Source: Juglans regia (lineage: Eukaryota > Streptophyta > Magnoliopsida > Fagales > Juglandaceae). From it: a stretch of DNA of 64,000 bases. Location: NCBI RefSeq assembly GCF_001411555.2, contig NC_049916.1, positions 10,877,945-10,941,944 of the forward strand, written 5' to 3'. The translations under genes and the position numbers were made by a program. Shown here piece after piece: positions 32,342 through 44,890 of the stretch (positions within the stretch are counted from its first letter, which is position 1; each line of letters begins with the position of its first letter). The notes beneath the pieces were generated by a model. The model saw only the letters and a program-made list of their open reading frames with translations, had not been told where the DNA came from and did not search any database.

Positions 32342-35300
32342 ATGCTTTCACAATCCCCTTCCACGAGCTTGGATCGCTCGCAGCTACAGCAGCAGCTTCT
32401 TTGCCCCTGTAGTAGACTATGGCGATTTAATCCCATCACCATTCCTTTCTCCAAACGAAAGAGAAGAAATCTCTCTGGAAAATGGAGCGTTTTCTCTTCT
32501 TCCATTCCCTTGGAGGCTCCCAACCGTGGTCTTAACGTGGAATTAGCCCATGCCGCGAGACGGAGCGCCAAGATCTTCGTACTGAATCCGTTTTCCCATG
32601 AAGTGTACGACGAAGAATTGCCCAGAGAACCGCCAATTCAATTGATGTCCAATTTTACCGAATTCCAGAACGACCTAATCTTAGATAAACTGAGAACCCA
32701 AATGGAAGTCATACGTCCGATCCCCTCGCCCCCGTTTAGTCGAAATATAGTCGGACTATTCGTTGTCTTTTTCTTTGTTGGTGTTGCTTTCGATAAGCTC
32801 TGGACTTCGAGGAATAGAAACCAAGCGGATGGTGCGAAGAGTAGGCGTGGTGGGGCCGGCTCCGGAGGCTGGCCACAAGTGCCGAAGAGCTTTTCCTTGC
32901 TTTTGGAGAAGGATTTACAGAGGAAAGAGTCGGTAGAGTGGGTGAACATGGTTTTGGGGAAGTTATGGAAGGTTTATAGAGGTGGTATCGAGAATTGGAT
33001 CATTGGGTTTCTTCAGCCAGTTATTGATGACTTGAAGAAGCCTGATTACGTTGACAGGGTTGAGATTAGACAGTTCTCGTTGGGAGATGAACCGTTGTCG
33101 GTGAGGAACGTTGAGCGCCGGACTTCGCGTCTCGTTGATGATTTGCAGTAAGCTACCCTTTTGAATTATTTGGTTGAATGGAAGTTCTTCTTCTTACTTC
33201 TGCTCTGCAGTTATTATCTCATATCTCCGTGTTAATTTGTTCTGATTTAGCGGTGCGCCTGTTTTTGTTTGCTCCGTATGGAGTCCCAGAAAGCTTACCG
33301 GTGTTTTTTTTAGTGTCTTTATATGTTATCCTTTTAATTTCTTTGATAGTTCGAGAGGATTGAGGCAGAGAGATCTGCTGTTGTTGTTATTGATTGCTAG
33401 TCGCGCGCACATGAAGATATAGTTAATTTTTTATCCTGTTCATAATATGATTGTCGAATTTCTGAGTGTTTCATTCTTTGATCACTAACCAATAAAAAAG
33501 AATTTCTGAGTGTAGCATTCTTTGTCACTTTCACAAAGACGGTTCATTGCAAAGATTCTTGGAAAGAGGCCCCAACTGCTCCCCCTTTCTATTTAATCAC
33601 TGACAAAACTTACCTTTCAATTCGACTTAATGAAACAACTTCGAGTTTAGTAGAGCAATTCATTGAACGAGCACCTTTCAGGAGTGTCAATACCGTCACA
33701 TGAATCGTAAATGCATGAACGTGACATACCAAAAAATCTGCATTTCCTAATGGAATAAGTAATAAAGCAACTTTTCTGCCCACTGCCACTAAATCAGCAC
33801 CCCCAAGTCAAACTAGTGCTTGGCCTTGTCCTCAAAGGGAATAAAGGCTAGAATAAAGTTTCGTCCCCCATGAGCAACAGGTGAAGAAAATAGTAGCTTT
33901 GCTTGTTGTCCCTTCTTTTGGCAGGATTAGTTAATAAATCAATTTGGTCTTCAGGCTTTAGCTAACCAAATAGGCATTCATAGATTTGAGAGGAGAATAA
34001 GTTTGTTTGATGGACATAAACTGTCTGCTTGCATGAGATATGGCAAATATTGAATGTGATTTGCTAAATTCCATCATTTCTGAAATTAATATCCTTGTAT
34101 ACCAAATCAATAATGCATTTGACTGATTTATAAATCTTTTGATGTCATCTAGGTACCAAATAGGCCTTCGATATGCTGGCGATGCCCGTATGCTGTTAAT
34201 GCTCTCACTAAAATTTGGTATTATCCGCTTTACCGTGCCAGTTGGTGTTCAAGATTTTGACATTGATGGGGAACTTTGGGTAAGACTACGATTGTTACCA
34301 ACAGAGCCTTGGGTGGGAGCTGTTTCATGGGCTTTTGTTTCACTCCCAAGGATCAAATTTGAATTGTCTGCATTCCGCTTATTCAATTTGATGGGTATGT
34401 CTGCTTCTTCATGGCTATCATAGATTTTATTTGTATACTTGCATCTGACTAAAGTAGTTACATTTATAAATTTTCTCTTGGTAAATTTTCTAATTTGGGT
34501 TTCTAACCAAATAAACCATAGTGATTAGGGTAATGATAGGAAATAATGAACAAGAGATTCTTGTGGGAACAAAGGATATTCGTAATATTTAAGCTCTTGG
34601 TTTTTGAATTAAAGGATGAAGTTTTTTGGTCACTACTGAAGCTTTTTTGTTGTTGCATGCCATCTTGTATTAATATTTTTTTTCTCAGGATTTTCATTAT
34701 TATTTTACCATCTGAGTCTAGTTTCTCAGTAGGTGCTTTTGCAATATCTTTTCCATCCTCTTCTACAACAGTGCCTTTGGATGTTATATTGACCGCATTT
34801 TTCATCCTTGCCACAAAATGAACTTTGCCAAATTTCTCGAACTTTATTTTATTTAATTCAACAATAGATAATCCCATGTTAGGCAAATTCTTTTCCTCGA
34901 TATAACTCCATTCTCTCACCCTATGCCCTGCTCTTCAACCTGAAAGTTTCAACTCCTGCTTGATGCATCACTGTTATTTCTTGCAGTTAACAGAGTAATT
35001 TTATCGTGTTCTGTTATTTTGTCTCATCGGGTAGTTGCCATAGCTTCTTAGAAAATTCGTTCCCTTTAGAGTATATTGCTTTGAGTAATGCTAGATACTG
35101 TTCTAGGATATGCAAGCCCGGCGCACTCCCTTTGAAAAAGAGTGTGGTCTATTATTAAAAATTTAATTTTTTCATGTGGGTCCCATATTTACCCATTTTT
35201 TTTAAAAAGAGTACGCGGGACTTGCACAACCTAGGACTGCAAATATCATTTCCCTACTGGGTTTTACCATCAGACATCAATCTCACTATTGTCATCTTGG

Positions 35301-38300
35301 GTAAATTCTCTTTAAAAGCACGTAGGTTATATAGTAGCCAGTATTTGGTAATACAAGGAACGGCTGGCAAGCCTGGCATCATAGCCACTTTGTGAATCTG
35401 CATTCTTTTTCTAGGATATGTTTTTTAACAAGTAAAAGTTTTCTAATCTAATTTAGACCATCAGTCATCAATCTCACTATTGTCATCCTGGGTAAATTCT
35501 CTTTAAAAGCACGTAGGTTATTTAGTAGCCAGTATTTGGTAACACAAAGAACGGCTAGCATCATAGCCACCTTGTGAATCTGCATTCTTTTTCTAGGATT
35601 TTTTTTTTTTTGAACAAGTAAAGGTTTTCTAATCTAATTTAGAGACCAACTACCATATGACATTATAGCTATTTGACAATCATACAACCTTCTGGAAGTA
35701 CATCTTCATCTCTCTCTCTCTCACTGAATTCCTGACATTCTTGTAAAATCATCCTGCTGTTCACCAACTTCTGGGAATCTTCTTTCAATGTTTACTGCTC
35801 TAAAAGTGTTAAGGAGTTTTAATCTTCCAGCTAAGATTTATCAATTACAGATTCGAGTGGTACTATTATAAATGGGACATATATTCATGTATTGTCAATA
35901 AATAATATATATTGCTTTGTAGAAATGCCTTGCAGTTTCATTCATATCTAGTATGGGAAGATAAGATTTTTTTTTTTTTTTACTAATTTCCTTTTGACAA
36001 GTACTTGAGTACCAGTATTGAATGTGGGTATTTATATCTAGTTATCTATGAAGCCAATACTTGTCCAATAAAACATTATTAATGATAAAATTGAAGATCA
36101 CAGGGTGTGTATACGTGAGAAATACCTAGCAAAATAATGAAAAAAGAATACGTAGAAATAGAAATGGAAAATAAGCAAACAACAAATGATACAAAGCTTT
36201 GAAAAAATAAATCCTTAAGGTCTGCGACCATTTTCTCCTTGTCCTCAAAGAACCTGTCATTTCTTTCTCCTCATTTACACCACAAAAAGCAACATGGGAT
36301 CATCCTTAACAATGCTTCTCTTTGAGAACAACTAAACCTCCCTTTCCAACATGCTAAGAGCTCCATCACACTATGAGTTATGACTCAATCTAAACTGAAA
36401 CAAACCAGATATAGCATTCCAGAGAGTGCTAGTCACCACAAAGGAAAGGAGATGAATATCAATTCCCCACTCCTACACATGCAAAACAAATCCATCAAAA
36501 TGATTTTCCTCTGTCTCGAATTATCCATAGTAAGGATCTTCTGAAAAGTAGCACTCCAAATAAAGAAAGCTATTCTCACAGATGATTCGTTCCACGAAAT
36601 ATTCTTCCAAAGAAAAGGGTTACTACCATTGGGATATTGAACATAATAAAAATGATCTTACTGCAAACACACTATGCTTTCAAACAGATTGTCCTCACCA
36701 TCCATTCTCAAAGAATACAAACAATCTGAAGACAAAGTAAGAATCTGCTTGATAAAATTCACATCCCACTTAGGAGCATCACTAATGTAAATGATCCACA
36801 ATCAAAGTTTCCTTAAAATGAACAATGTTAAATAACTTTCAAAAAATTACCTGAAGAGACTAATACCACACCAGACATTGTGCTAGAACCTTATCTTTGA
36901 TAAAGTACTATATATGTTACAAACTCTGATTTATTTTATGTACACTGAAAGGTAGTGCACAAAACAAAGGCTGTCAACCAGTTATAAACTCCTAGCCCCT
37001 AATTAGGATCACAGGAATCTCTTGTTCTATCAGTCAAGGGAATATCTAGATTATCTCTGCCTCAATCTCTCTCTTAAGAGGATTCTGAGAATGACTCTTC
37101 TGTTTTTCCTCTCCATTCATATGGTTGATTCATGTCTAAGTCTAGTAAAACACTTTCAACATATAAAGATGGTATTAGGAATTCTTTTGGGTTGGGTTGT
37201 TGCATGCTGAAAGTTTGTTTCTTTATGCATTGCTATAATGATTATGATATCACGAAAATGTGTAAGAAAGATAGCTTACGAACAGAGATAATATTTGAAA
37301 TCTGAGAAACCAAGTCATCTTAAAAATATAGAATTAATATTTGTCTTATATGCCATCAGAATCTGACATAATTGAAGGAAACATAAAACGTAGTAAAGTC
37401 ATTCAAGGCTCGAGAAGTCGAATTCTGCATCACGCAAGGACCAATTGAATCGAAAATTTGTGACAAATTTGAATTCGGTATTTTAGTGTTAATGAAAATA
37501 TAAAATATATATAATGCATTTCAAACATCCAAACTCATGTATAAATGAGTTTAAAATATGAATTCATCGGTAAGCTTCAATAAGAATATGAAACGACAAA
37601 TTTTAAGTTTTATGGTCATGTATGGTAGTATTTTGTGCATAGTCGCAACGTTAACACAAAATACTCATTTTTTTTCCTAGTTTTTCTCTTCAACTAAATA
37701 AAGTAAAGAATTTCATATTCCTATCCTTCAATGTTTCTACTATTATTAACAAACACAAGCTTAAAAAATGTTAATATATGTTCAGCTCTCTCGTATTTCT
37801 TACAAAAAAGAAAAAGAATGTGACCTCTGAAATACAATTCAAAAAAGAAAAAAAGTTTTGAATTCACTGGATCAACTGGGATCGGTCTACTTCAACTAAT
37901 CTAACTAGTTTTGTATCTGAATCAATTAGTGCACTGAAAATAATTTGGTTTCTGCTGAACTAAGTTGATTTGGTCAATTCAATCCTTTCTTTAGCTAACA
38001 ATGTGTCTTTTTTCCCATCTCAAAAAATGTCCAACTAACATTTGCCTAGTTCTCTTTAGCTTGGAGACAAACCGGTTGACGTTTTGCTATGAATGTTTAT
38101 AAATATTCTCGGTATTTGTCAACTATTGGCACAATATAAGAAAGCCTCTATCATGCGTAGTCTTACAAAGTTTTATATATCTATCTAAAAGCTATGCTTC
38201 TTGATGTACAAGTTTTTTTTTGCTGAGTATTCTTGATATCGAAGATACTGACGCATGTTTACTCCATTTTTCTACTTTCATGCATGCTTGGGAAAATCAG

Positions 38301-41300
38301 CTATTCCTGTTCTCTCAATGTAAGTGGACTTTGTTACTCTTGGTCATAATATAATTCTATTAAATGCTATCAACGTAATTATCTTTTTGTTTGCCTTTTT
38401 AACTTAGTTTTATTTTATGAAAATACACTTTTCAACCTCTAACTAACATGTGTTTTGCAATGTGTGACCTAAATTAACAAAACTAACTCATTAAACCCTT
38501 CAACTATCGCTAACCGTCAATTAGCTCACTTGTCAAATGTAGCTATTAAGATGGATGAAAAATAGGTGAAAATATGAATTGCGGCACAATCTTAACAGTT
38601 GGGTCTTAGTGGAGCTTGCACATTGCAACTTGTCGGATATCATCCTCTGCAAATATTTTTGGATGTTAAGATGGAAAAAATAGATGAAAATATGGTATGT
38701 GGCATCATCTTAATGGCCAGATTTTAGTAGAGCATGCTCACAGCAACTGCAACTTTTTGATATTTGGAGGGTTCAATATGTTTGTTTTAGTACTTATAAA
38801 GGTAAAATATGCTTCCCATATTGGTTATTTAATCTGAGAGAGAGAGTCTTTTTGAAAGCTTCACTTGCGTCTGATTTGAGATATTGTTCTCATAGATGTT
38901 TTAGAATAATATTTGATTATAGTATTCTCGTATTTGAAAAAAGTAATTGAAATAATTTCCAGGGGACTTCAAGCTGGCATGAGACAAGCTTATTTCTTCA
39001 ATTATTCGTTCACTATTATAGTTATGATTGTTTATTTATTTATTTTCAATTTTAGATATTTTTATTTAATGATTTGGCTAAGAAATCATAAATTCATCTA
39101 CATAGATTTACATTTGTGTATGTGATGTGCAAGTGGTAGAATCCATCTGACAAACAGTAGGCAAAAAATACCACCTGTCTGCAGAGGTACTGTGGCTGTC
39201 AACTGCATAACTGTGCTAAGTTTACCAAGAGATGTCCAATGGCTGTCTTTCATCTTATGTTTCTGTAAACATGGACCTTCATCTCATTAGAAGATTGAAG
39301 TCACATTTGTATCCAATGTCGTCTTTACTAATTTCGATTCAGCTGATCACATTTGTAAACTTGGCCAAATCTTATACTTGATGGTGGGGTTTTAACACAT
39401 CACTGAATCACATAAAACGTCTCTCTTTCTCTCTCAATTGTTTTCTTCTCTTAGATGTGTATGATTTAAACTTGGCTAAATCATGTACTTAGATGGAGTC
39501 ATAATCTCCTCAATTAAATGTTTTGTTATCTAATATATCCTACTCAGTACGTCATTGATATCTTTTGTGTTTGTATGCCTGTTATCGATGTTTTCCACTC
39601 TTTAACTTAAATTCTTGACTGAATTATTGTAGGTTTCTGACAAAACTTCTCACCAAGGATTTGCCTCGACTATTCGTACGTCCAAAGAAGATTGATTTAG
39701 ATTTCCAAAAAGGAAGATCAATTGGTCCTGCTACCAATGACTATAAATCTGGGAAAATGCAAGAAGGAAACAATGATTTTACTGGAGAACTATCAGTGAC
39801 TCTTGTAGATGCTCGGAATCTGTCGTATGCTTTTTATGGTAACAAATATATCTCCATGTGTACTTGTTTCCAAAAATGATTATAGTTGCTTTATGAATTG
39901 ATGAAACCAAATATGCTTAAATGATCATATACTTGGTGTCCATCCTGCAAATTTGTATCTTGTTTAGAGTCATATCTGACTGATGTTATGCTCGCACTTT
40001 CATTTTCTTCAACATTTATTATGACATTGCCCAAGAATTTGATCCTTTGTTCCATGTATATGTCCACCTTTGATGCCTTTATACGTTCTATCATCTCTAT
40101 TTTTTGTCAGGCAAAACAGATCCATATGTTATTTTAAGCCTGGGAGATCAAACCATCTGCAGTAAAAAGAATAGTCAAACCACAGTCATTGGTCCCCCTG
40201 GTAAACCAATATGGAATCAGGTGATGCTTCGTGCAAGAAAGTGCTCATTGCATCATTGAATTCAGTTCAATCTGAAGTTTATAACTATAAGTAATGGTTT
40301 ATATGTGGTATGTGGCAGGATTTTCATATGCTCGTTGTGAACCCTAGAAAACAAAAACTGTACATCCAAGTAAAGGATTCTCTAGGATTTGCAGAGTTGA
40401 CCATTGGAGAGGGGGAGGTAAATTACTTTTTTCCTTTGGCAAGTTTTGGCTTGGTTGACTAACTTATTTAATTGGTATGTTTATAATCATGAGGTCTTTC
40501 CATTGGGTAGAAAGTCATTTTTTTCCATTTAGCTCTACTTTCCATAAAATACATTCACATGCTTGTGTGTGTGATCTCATTTTTTATCTGAAAGGTATTT
40601 TATATATGTTTCTAACATATAAATATATATAATCAGTATGCTAATAAAATACTATTTGAAACTTCTTTAAGAGCAACTTAGTTATCTGGCAAAAATTGAA
40701 AGGTTCCATTCGAATTGACATTTCATTTGACAATATGAATGTAACTAATAGATATGGACCTACAGTAACAAGTTTATGCACAAAATTGACTGCATTCACA
40801 TGGAAACTATCTTGTCTTGTCAATTCTTTACTTTCCTATCTCTGCGGCTTCTGAATAGAATTTTATTTCCAGGTCAATCTGGGTTCTCTTCATGACACTG
40901 TGCCGACAGACAGGATTGTCGTCTTGCGAGGAGGTTGGGGACTATTTAGAAAGGGGCCCTCTGGAGAGATACTACTTCGACTAACATATAAAGCTTATGT
41001 AGAGGATGAAGATGATAACAGAAATGAGGCAGATTCTGCTTATGTGGGCATTTCGGATGATGAGTTGTTTGATTCTGATCTGTCAAATCATACTCACAAG
41101 AAGGGTCAAAGTGGAACGGATAAAGAATCATTTATGGATGTTCTAGCCACATTGATTATGAGTGAAGAATTTCAAGGGATAGTGGCATCTGAAACTGGAA
41201 ATGCCAAACTTTTAGATGATCTCTCAGCTATAGGGTCGATGGTACCTAGATCATGTGGTCTTAATGCTGAATCCATCCCCTTTAATTCCACTGGTGTGTC

Positions 41301-41510
41301 CAAAGGTTCTAGAGGTTTTGTGTTAATATGAACTCTCTTAGGCAGTTAATATTTACAGTTCACAATTTATGATTGATTCATGCTTCATACCTTGTTGATC
41401 ATCAAAACTTGTCCATTGCAGGATCAGCATTGTTTTGGCTTGCGGCGATTACATGTGTATCAGTGTTACTTGCTATCAAGACTGGTGGCCCAGGTTTCTT
41501 CAATCTTTGA
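32342..41510 (+). CDS. NTMC2T5: NTMC2T5/tricalbin-3-like SMP-C2 membrane protein, 8 exons, about 667 aa
   Basis: Coding exons: 32342-33147, 34153-34394, 38301-38319, 39633-39838, 40111-40220, 40319-40417, 40873-41305 (or 41314), 41422-41510. All introns are GT-AG and the joined frame is open (2004 nt). The product fits plant NTMC2T5 (tricalbin-3-like, extended-synaptotagmin relatives), proteins thought to tether membranes and move lipid. Residues 1-80 are Ser/Arg-rich and could be a transit peptide. A membrane segment lies at about 136-150 ([14 protein letters not shown]). A lipid-transfer SMP domain spans about 196-370 ([27 protein letters not shown]). A C2 domain spans about 407-540 ([14 protein letters not shown]), followed by an acidic linker ([14 protein letters not shown]) and a C-terminal hydrophobic segment ([16 protein letters not shown]), ending FFNL. 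The third C2 loop ([13 protein letters not shown]) lacks several Asp expected for calcium binding. The start was taken as the first in-frame ATG after the stop at 32228; no earlier in-frame ATG exists. Confidence 0.92.
35085..35255 (+). mobile_element. Small MITE in intron 2
   Basis: Imperfect terminal inverted repeats: TAATGCTAGATACTGTTCTAGG at the left against CCTAGGACTGCAAATATCATT at the right. A short GC-rich centre (AAGCCCGGCGCACTCC) is echoed by GTACGCGGGACTT. About 170 bp, no coding capacity. Confidence 0.5.
35266..35642 (+). repeat. Tandem duplication, 191-bp unit, in intron 2
   Basis: 35266-35456 and 35457-35642 match along their whole length (both contain AAAGCACGTAGGTTAT and AGTAGCCAGTATTTGG). 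They differ by a few substitutions, a short deletion (GGCAAGCCT) and the length of a T run. Confidence 0.85.
35968..36905 (-). pseudogene. Antisense LINE relic (RT C-terminal zinc-binding region) in intron 2
   Basis: A T run at 35968-35980 is the poly(A) tail of a minus-strand insert. On the minus strand, with frameshifts, it reads [18 protein letters not shown] (about 36560), then LLACWKG-like and LCLLWCIW-like stretches and RNDRxFED (about 36250), as in plant LINE ORF2 carboxyl ends. It is 5'-truncated and full of stops. The insert lies opposite to the host gene. Confidence 0.65.
38301..38319 (+). other. 19-nt microexon of the NTMC2T5-like gene
   Basis: CTATTCCTGTTCTCTCAAT lies between acceptor AAATCAG and donor GTAAGT. 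Joined to ATG-G of exon 2 and G-TTT of exon 4 it reads M-AIPVLS-M-FLTKLL, which fits the conserved end of the SMP domain and restores phase (1 in, 2 out). It is flanked by introns of 3.9 and 1.3 kb. Confidence 0.85.
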
Positions 41511-42319
41511 TATGCAACAGAGCTAGCAAAGAAGCAGGTTTCAGTCGTACTTTTTAATAAGCAACTAGTCGCAAACCCATGCAATGTGTGGGAATAAAAA
41601 CTATAAGATATTTAATTAAAAACAATATATACAGTATAGTTTTTTGAAAGATTTTTTATTTTAGATTCATTCATACCATATGCCACAAAAATCAAGAAAA
41701 AAAGTTGAGGAACCAATATCTAGGAACCCTTTTTTTCTGCAATATCATCAGATAATGAAGTTAGTCATGTCTCTGTACTCTTTCTCAGGTTTATTTCTCA
41801 TTTTAAAAGAAATGCGTTTTGAACTATTTTTTTATAAAAACTAGCAACTTGATTAAATAAAGGATTTCCCATTTAATAGTTTTAGTTCTAAATAAACATT
41901 ATTGATTTAATTAGAGGATTGTTGTTCATTCAATAAGTTTAACTTAATTGTACATATTATTTGTTTCTCATTTAAAAATAATACAACTAGACGGATAATG
42001 TGGCTTTATAGGAATAATTTTCATTTAATGGTGTAATAAAATGAGAAAGTGGATGATGTGACTTCATAAGAAGGCTATGCTTTAAATCTATCTAGCACAT
42101 AGATTCTTGAGACCTCTCTCCATATCTTTCATAATTCTGCCTTCCCACACATGTACTGTTTGGACTTTCGAGTAATTGTTTTCCATGTTCATAGTTTGTG
42201 TATCTATGCTGTATAATTTATGTGATTCCACTTTCTTGCACTTTGTAAACTGCAAGTTTGAGTTTTGAAGTTTTTCCTAAATGAGGTGTGATAAGTTGAA
42301 CCATATCTTTCCATGGATG
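41511..42319 (+). other. 3' untranslated and downstream region
   Basis: A/T-rich, no ORF of note. The 3' end of the transcript is not clear from sequence. Confidence 0.4.
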
Positions 42320-43213
42320 GTTATTGTTAGGAATGGCAGTTATGTATGTCTGGTTGGGGAGGTTGGGGACTAGTTCAGGTCTGCACCAAATGGGCAGGTT
42401 TCCTGGCCTACGAAGGGATGGGGTTTGGTGTTAAAACCCAAGGCAGGTTTGGGGCAGGGACAAGTTTTAATTGACCCTTTTTTGCTTCACCTTGGTTTTA
42501 TTTTAAACTTTCATAAATTTATAGATAGGATCTTATACTTGAACAAAATCATAAATTCATGCCACCCTTTGTCTTTATAGCCTCTCTGTCTCTGTGTGGA
42601 AAGTTACGATGTTGATGGTGAGTAGATAGATGGCAAAAGGATGAGAAGGATTCAGATATTAGGAGGGATGTTGAGAGGTTAAGTGGGCTTTTCCACCTCT
42701 ATAATCAAGAGCGAGCATGGCCCTTGTTGCTGCTGCTTTGATGTCATGGTTGTGATGAAGGGTAAAAAGATCGAGGACCTTTATTTGCCACATACAATAC
42801 AATGACTTTCGCAATAGCTGCTGTTGTGTTTCCTACAGATTAAGGTTCAGAGAAACCAGACTTTGGCATATGCATCCAGGGCATATGAGTAGAAGAGGGA
42901 TACTGGAATTAAGCAATTATACAGTAAAAATTGGAAAGTTGCAGTTCTGTGTATATTGGGTGATTGAGAAACAATTTTTACTTCAGTTCAGTGTTTCTGT
43001 TCACAGGATCATTCTGATTCATGAGGTCATTCTTGTGTTTCTTCCAAGTGTTGTGATCGGTATTTGCTGACCTTTAGTGATGAATTTTCTTTAAGCAATG
43101 GAAGGCTTGGTTGTGAAGTAAACAAAAAAGAAGATCTAGCGACTCGGTAGGATAATGGTCTGCAGTTCTGTGAGGTAAGTTGAATAAGTTCTGCAAGAGT
43201 GAAGGGATTATGA

Positions 43214-44290
43214 ACCCCTAGGGGTTGGCTCAAGTGGTAAATGATATGAACTCGCGGGAATGAAATCCCTTGAACCCACAATCAATTTGAAAACTTCCCA
43301 AGAAAGCCAAAAAATCATGTCAAGGATGGAGAATTTAGACCCGATGAGAACTCGTTTCAAGAACCTAGATTATATTAAAATCTAGACCCGTTGAAGAACC
43401 CGTCTCAAGAGCCCAGATTACAAAGGAGGAACGCCACAAAGGTTGTGATTTACCTTTGATAAGTTCAAGAGTTCAATCAAGAACAAGAGGAGAAAACTCA
43501 TCTCACAAATAAAATTCAATATTGTCTAATCTCTCAAACGAGGCTACAAAGAGTTTTTAAACCCAAACCTAATCAAAACCCTAGCCAAAATAAAGCCCCT
43601 TTTACCCAAAATTACCCTTGATGAACAGTACCGGCTACAGTACGCGCGGCTACAGTAACCCCTACAATAAATTGATGAAACCCTAGTTCCTAAAATATAA
43701 CTTTCCAAATAAGCCCTTGGCCAAAATACAAGGCCTTTCCAAAAACATAGTTCATAAGAAATAAGACATGTGAGCCAAGCATCTTCAAGCCCACTTATTC
43801 TAAACTAATAAAATAAATCATTTAACCAAATTAGAAGCCTCCAATAACAATAGGCTGTATTTCTAAGTCATGTCTTCCACAGCTTGAATAAAGTGGATCA
43901 AAGCTGGTTCTTCTTCTTTCAGACCCATCTTCAGTGTTGGGCTCTTGCTGGCTTCATCCCAAGTGGATTGCACCAATCCTTGCATTGCTTCCTTGATCTT
44001 CTTGGCCCTTGATCTTGTAATTGGCCCATCTGGAACTTGCAAAGGATCTTTAAGAGTAGGCCCACCTTGGTTCCTATCAGTAAAGGCCTTGGGCTTGAGG
44101 GTATGCTCCCCCCTCAGGTCTAAGGTTCAAATCCCCTTGGGTGCAAACAATCTTTAGGGGCTATCGGACTGAGAGATTTTCCCCTTGAATTACCCAAGGT
44201 GCACTTGTGGGAAACTCCTTGCTAAGGGCCTATGCACCTCCAGGATTAGTCGGACACTGTTCTCAGAACCCCGGTGCCAATAAAAAAAAA
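43214..44290 (+). mobile_element. tRNA-derived SINE (about 234 bp) split by a solo LTR
   Basis: Pol III A box-like TGGCTCAAGTGG (43226-43237) and B box GGTTCAAATCC (44125-44136 region) lie either side of the 43242-44079 insertion. The SINE ends in CCGGTGCCAATAAAAAAAAAA. Target duplications AGAGTGAAGGGATTATGA (18 bp) are perfect at 43196-43213 and 44291-44308. Confidence 0.9.
43242..44079 (+). mobile_element. Solo LTR (838 bp) inside the SINE, TGATATGAAC...TTCCTATCA
   Basis: TGATA/TATCA ends form a 5-bp inverted repeat and are flanked by perfect GTAAA duplications (43237-43241 and 44080-44084). Removing the insert rejoins the SINE body. Internal near-repeats AATTTAGACCCGATGAGAAC / AAATCTAGACCCGTTGAAGAAC are present. 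No coding capacity. Confidence 0.88.
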
Positions 44291-44389
44291 AGAGTGAAGG
44301 GATTATGAGACCAAACAGCTAGAAAAACACCAAAATAGATGGGGTTGCAATTTGCAAAGCACATGAACATGAACTCTTGGAGTTTTGGG

Positions 44390-44890
44390 CAAGAGTAGTC
44401 AATCTAGCTTGTTTGTTTGTGAATAGGTTTCCATCATCTGTGGAGATAGAATTTAACTCTCTTAGAAGTTTGGTCATGTAACCAGGCTGTTTATTTTATA
44501 TGAAAAGAGAAATATTTGTTCCACAAAAGTAATTACAAAAAATTAGTTTATAAATTGACATGGTTTGATGTGGTTCACCAGATTGTAAATCTCTTATTAT
44601 TGAAAAGTATGTTTTACATATTATAGCAAGCATGCCAATTTGTAAGCTTTTGTTTTGTAATTCTCTTTGTACATCCAACACCTTTCATATGAAAATATTT
44701 GGTTTTCCAGCATATGCTCATCTAAATGACAATAAATTTGAACCTACCACTAAAAAAAAGTGTATATTTCTTGGTCATACATCTAGGTTGAAAGAATAAA
44801 GGTTATGATGTCTTGGTCCTAAAGCTCTTAAATCTAGCATTAGTGGGAATGTTACGTTTGATGAGTCTGGGATGCTCTTAGAAAGATGCA
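44390..44890 (+). pseudogene. Ty1/copia integrase relic
   Basis: Plus-strand reading with stops gives CLFVNRFPSSVEIEF (about 44415) and, after an unrelated stretch, KIFGFPAYAHLNDNKFEP (about 44690-44745), FLGHTSR (44765) and SGNVTFDESGML (about 44840-44880). These follow the order of copia integrase C-terminal motifs (NRSPSS, FGCPAY, FLGY, VTFDE). Heavily decayed; no LTRs found. Confidence 0.7.

Larger units (their letters stand above)
34395..38300 (+). other. Intron 2 (3.9 kb) with repeat insertions
   Basis: The donor is GTATGT and the acceptor TTTTCAG-like (AAATCAG). It holds a small MITE, a tandem duplication and an antisense LINE relic (listed separately). 36910-38280 shows no gene and no recognised repeat. 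The short ORFs inside are not supported. Confidence 0.8.

Noticed and set aside
44092..44136. Possible tRNA gene from the B-box match
   Set aside because: Only Pol III boxes are present, with no cloverleaf or anticodon stem; the 18-bp duplications and A tail identify it as a SINE.
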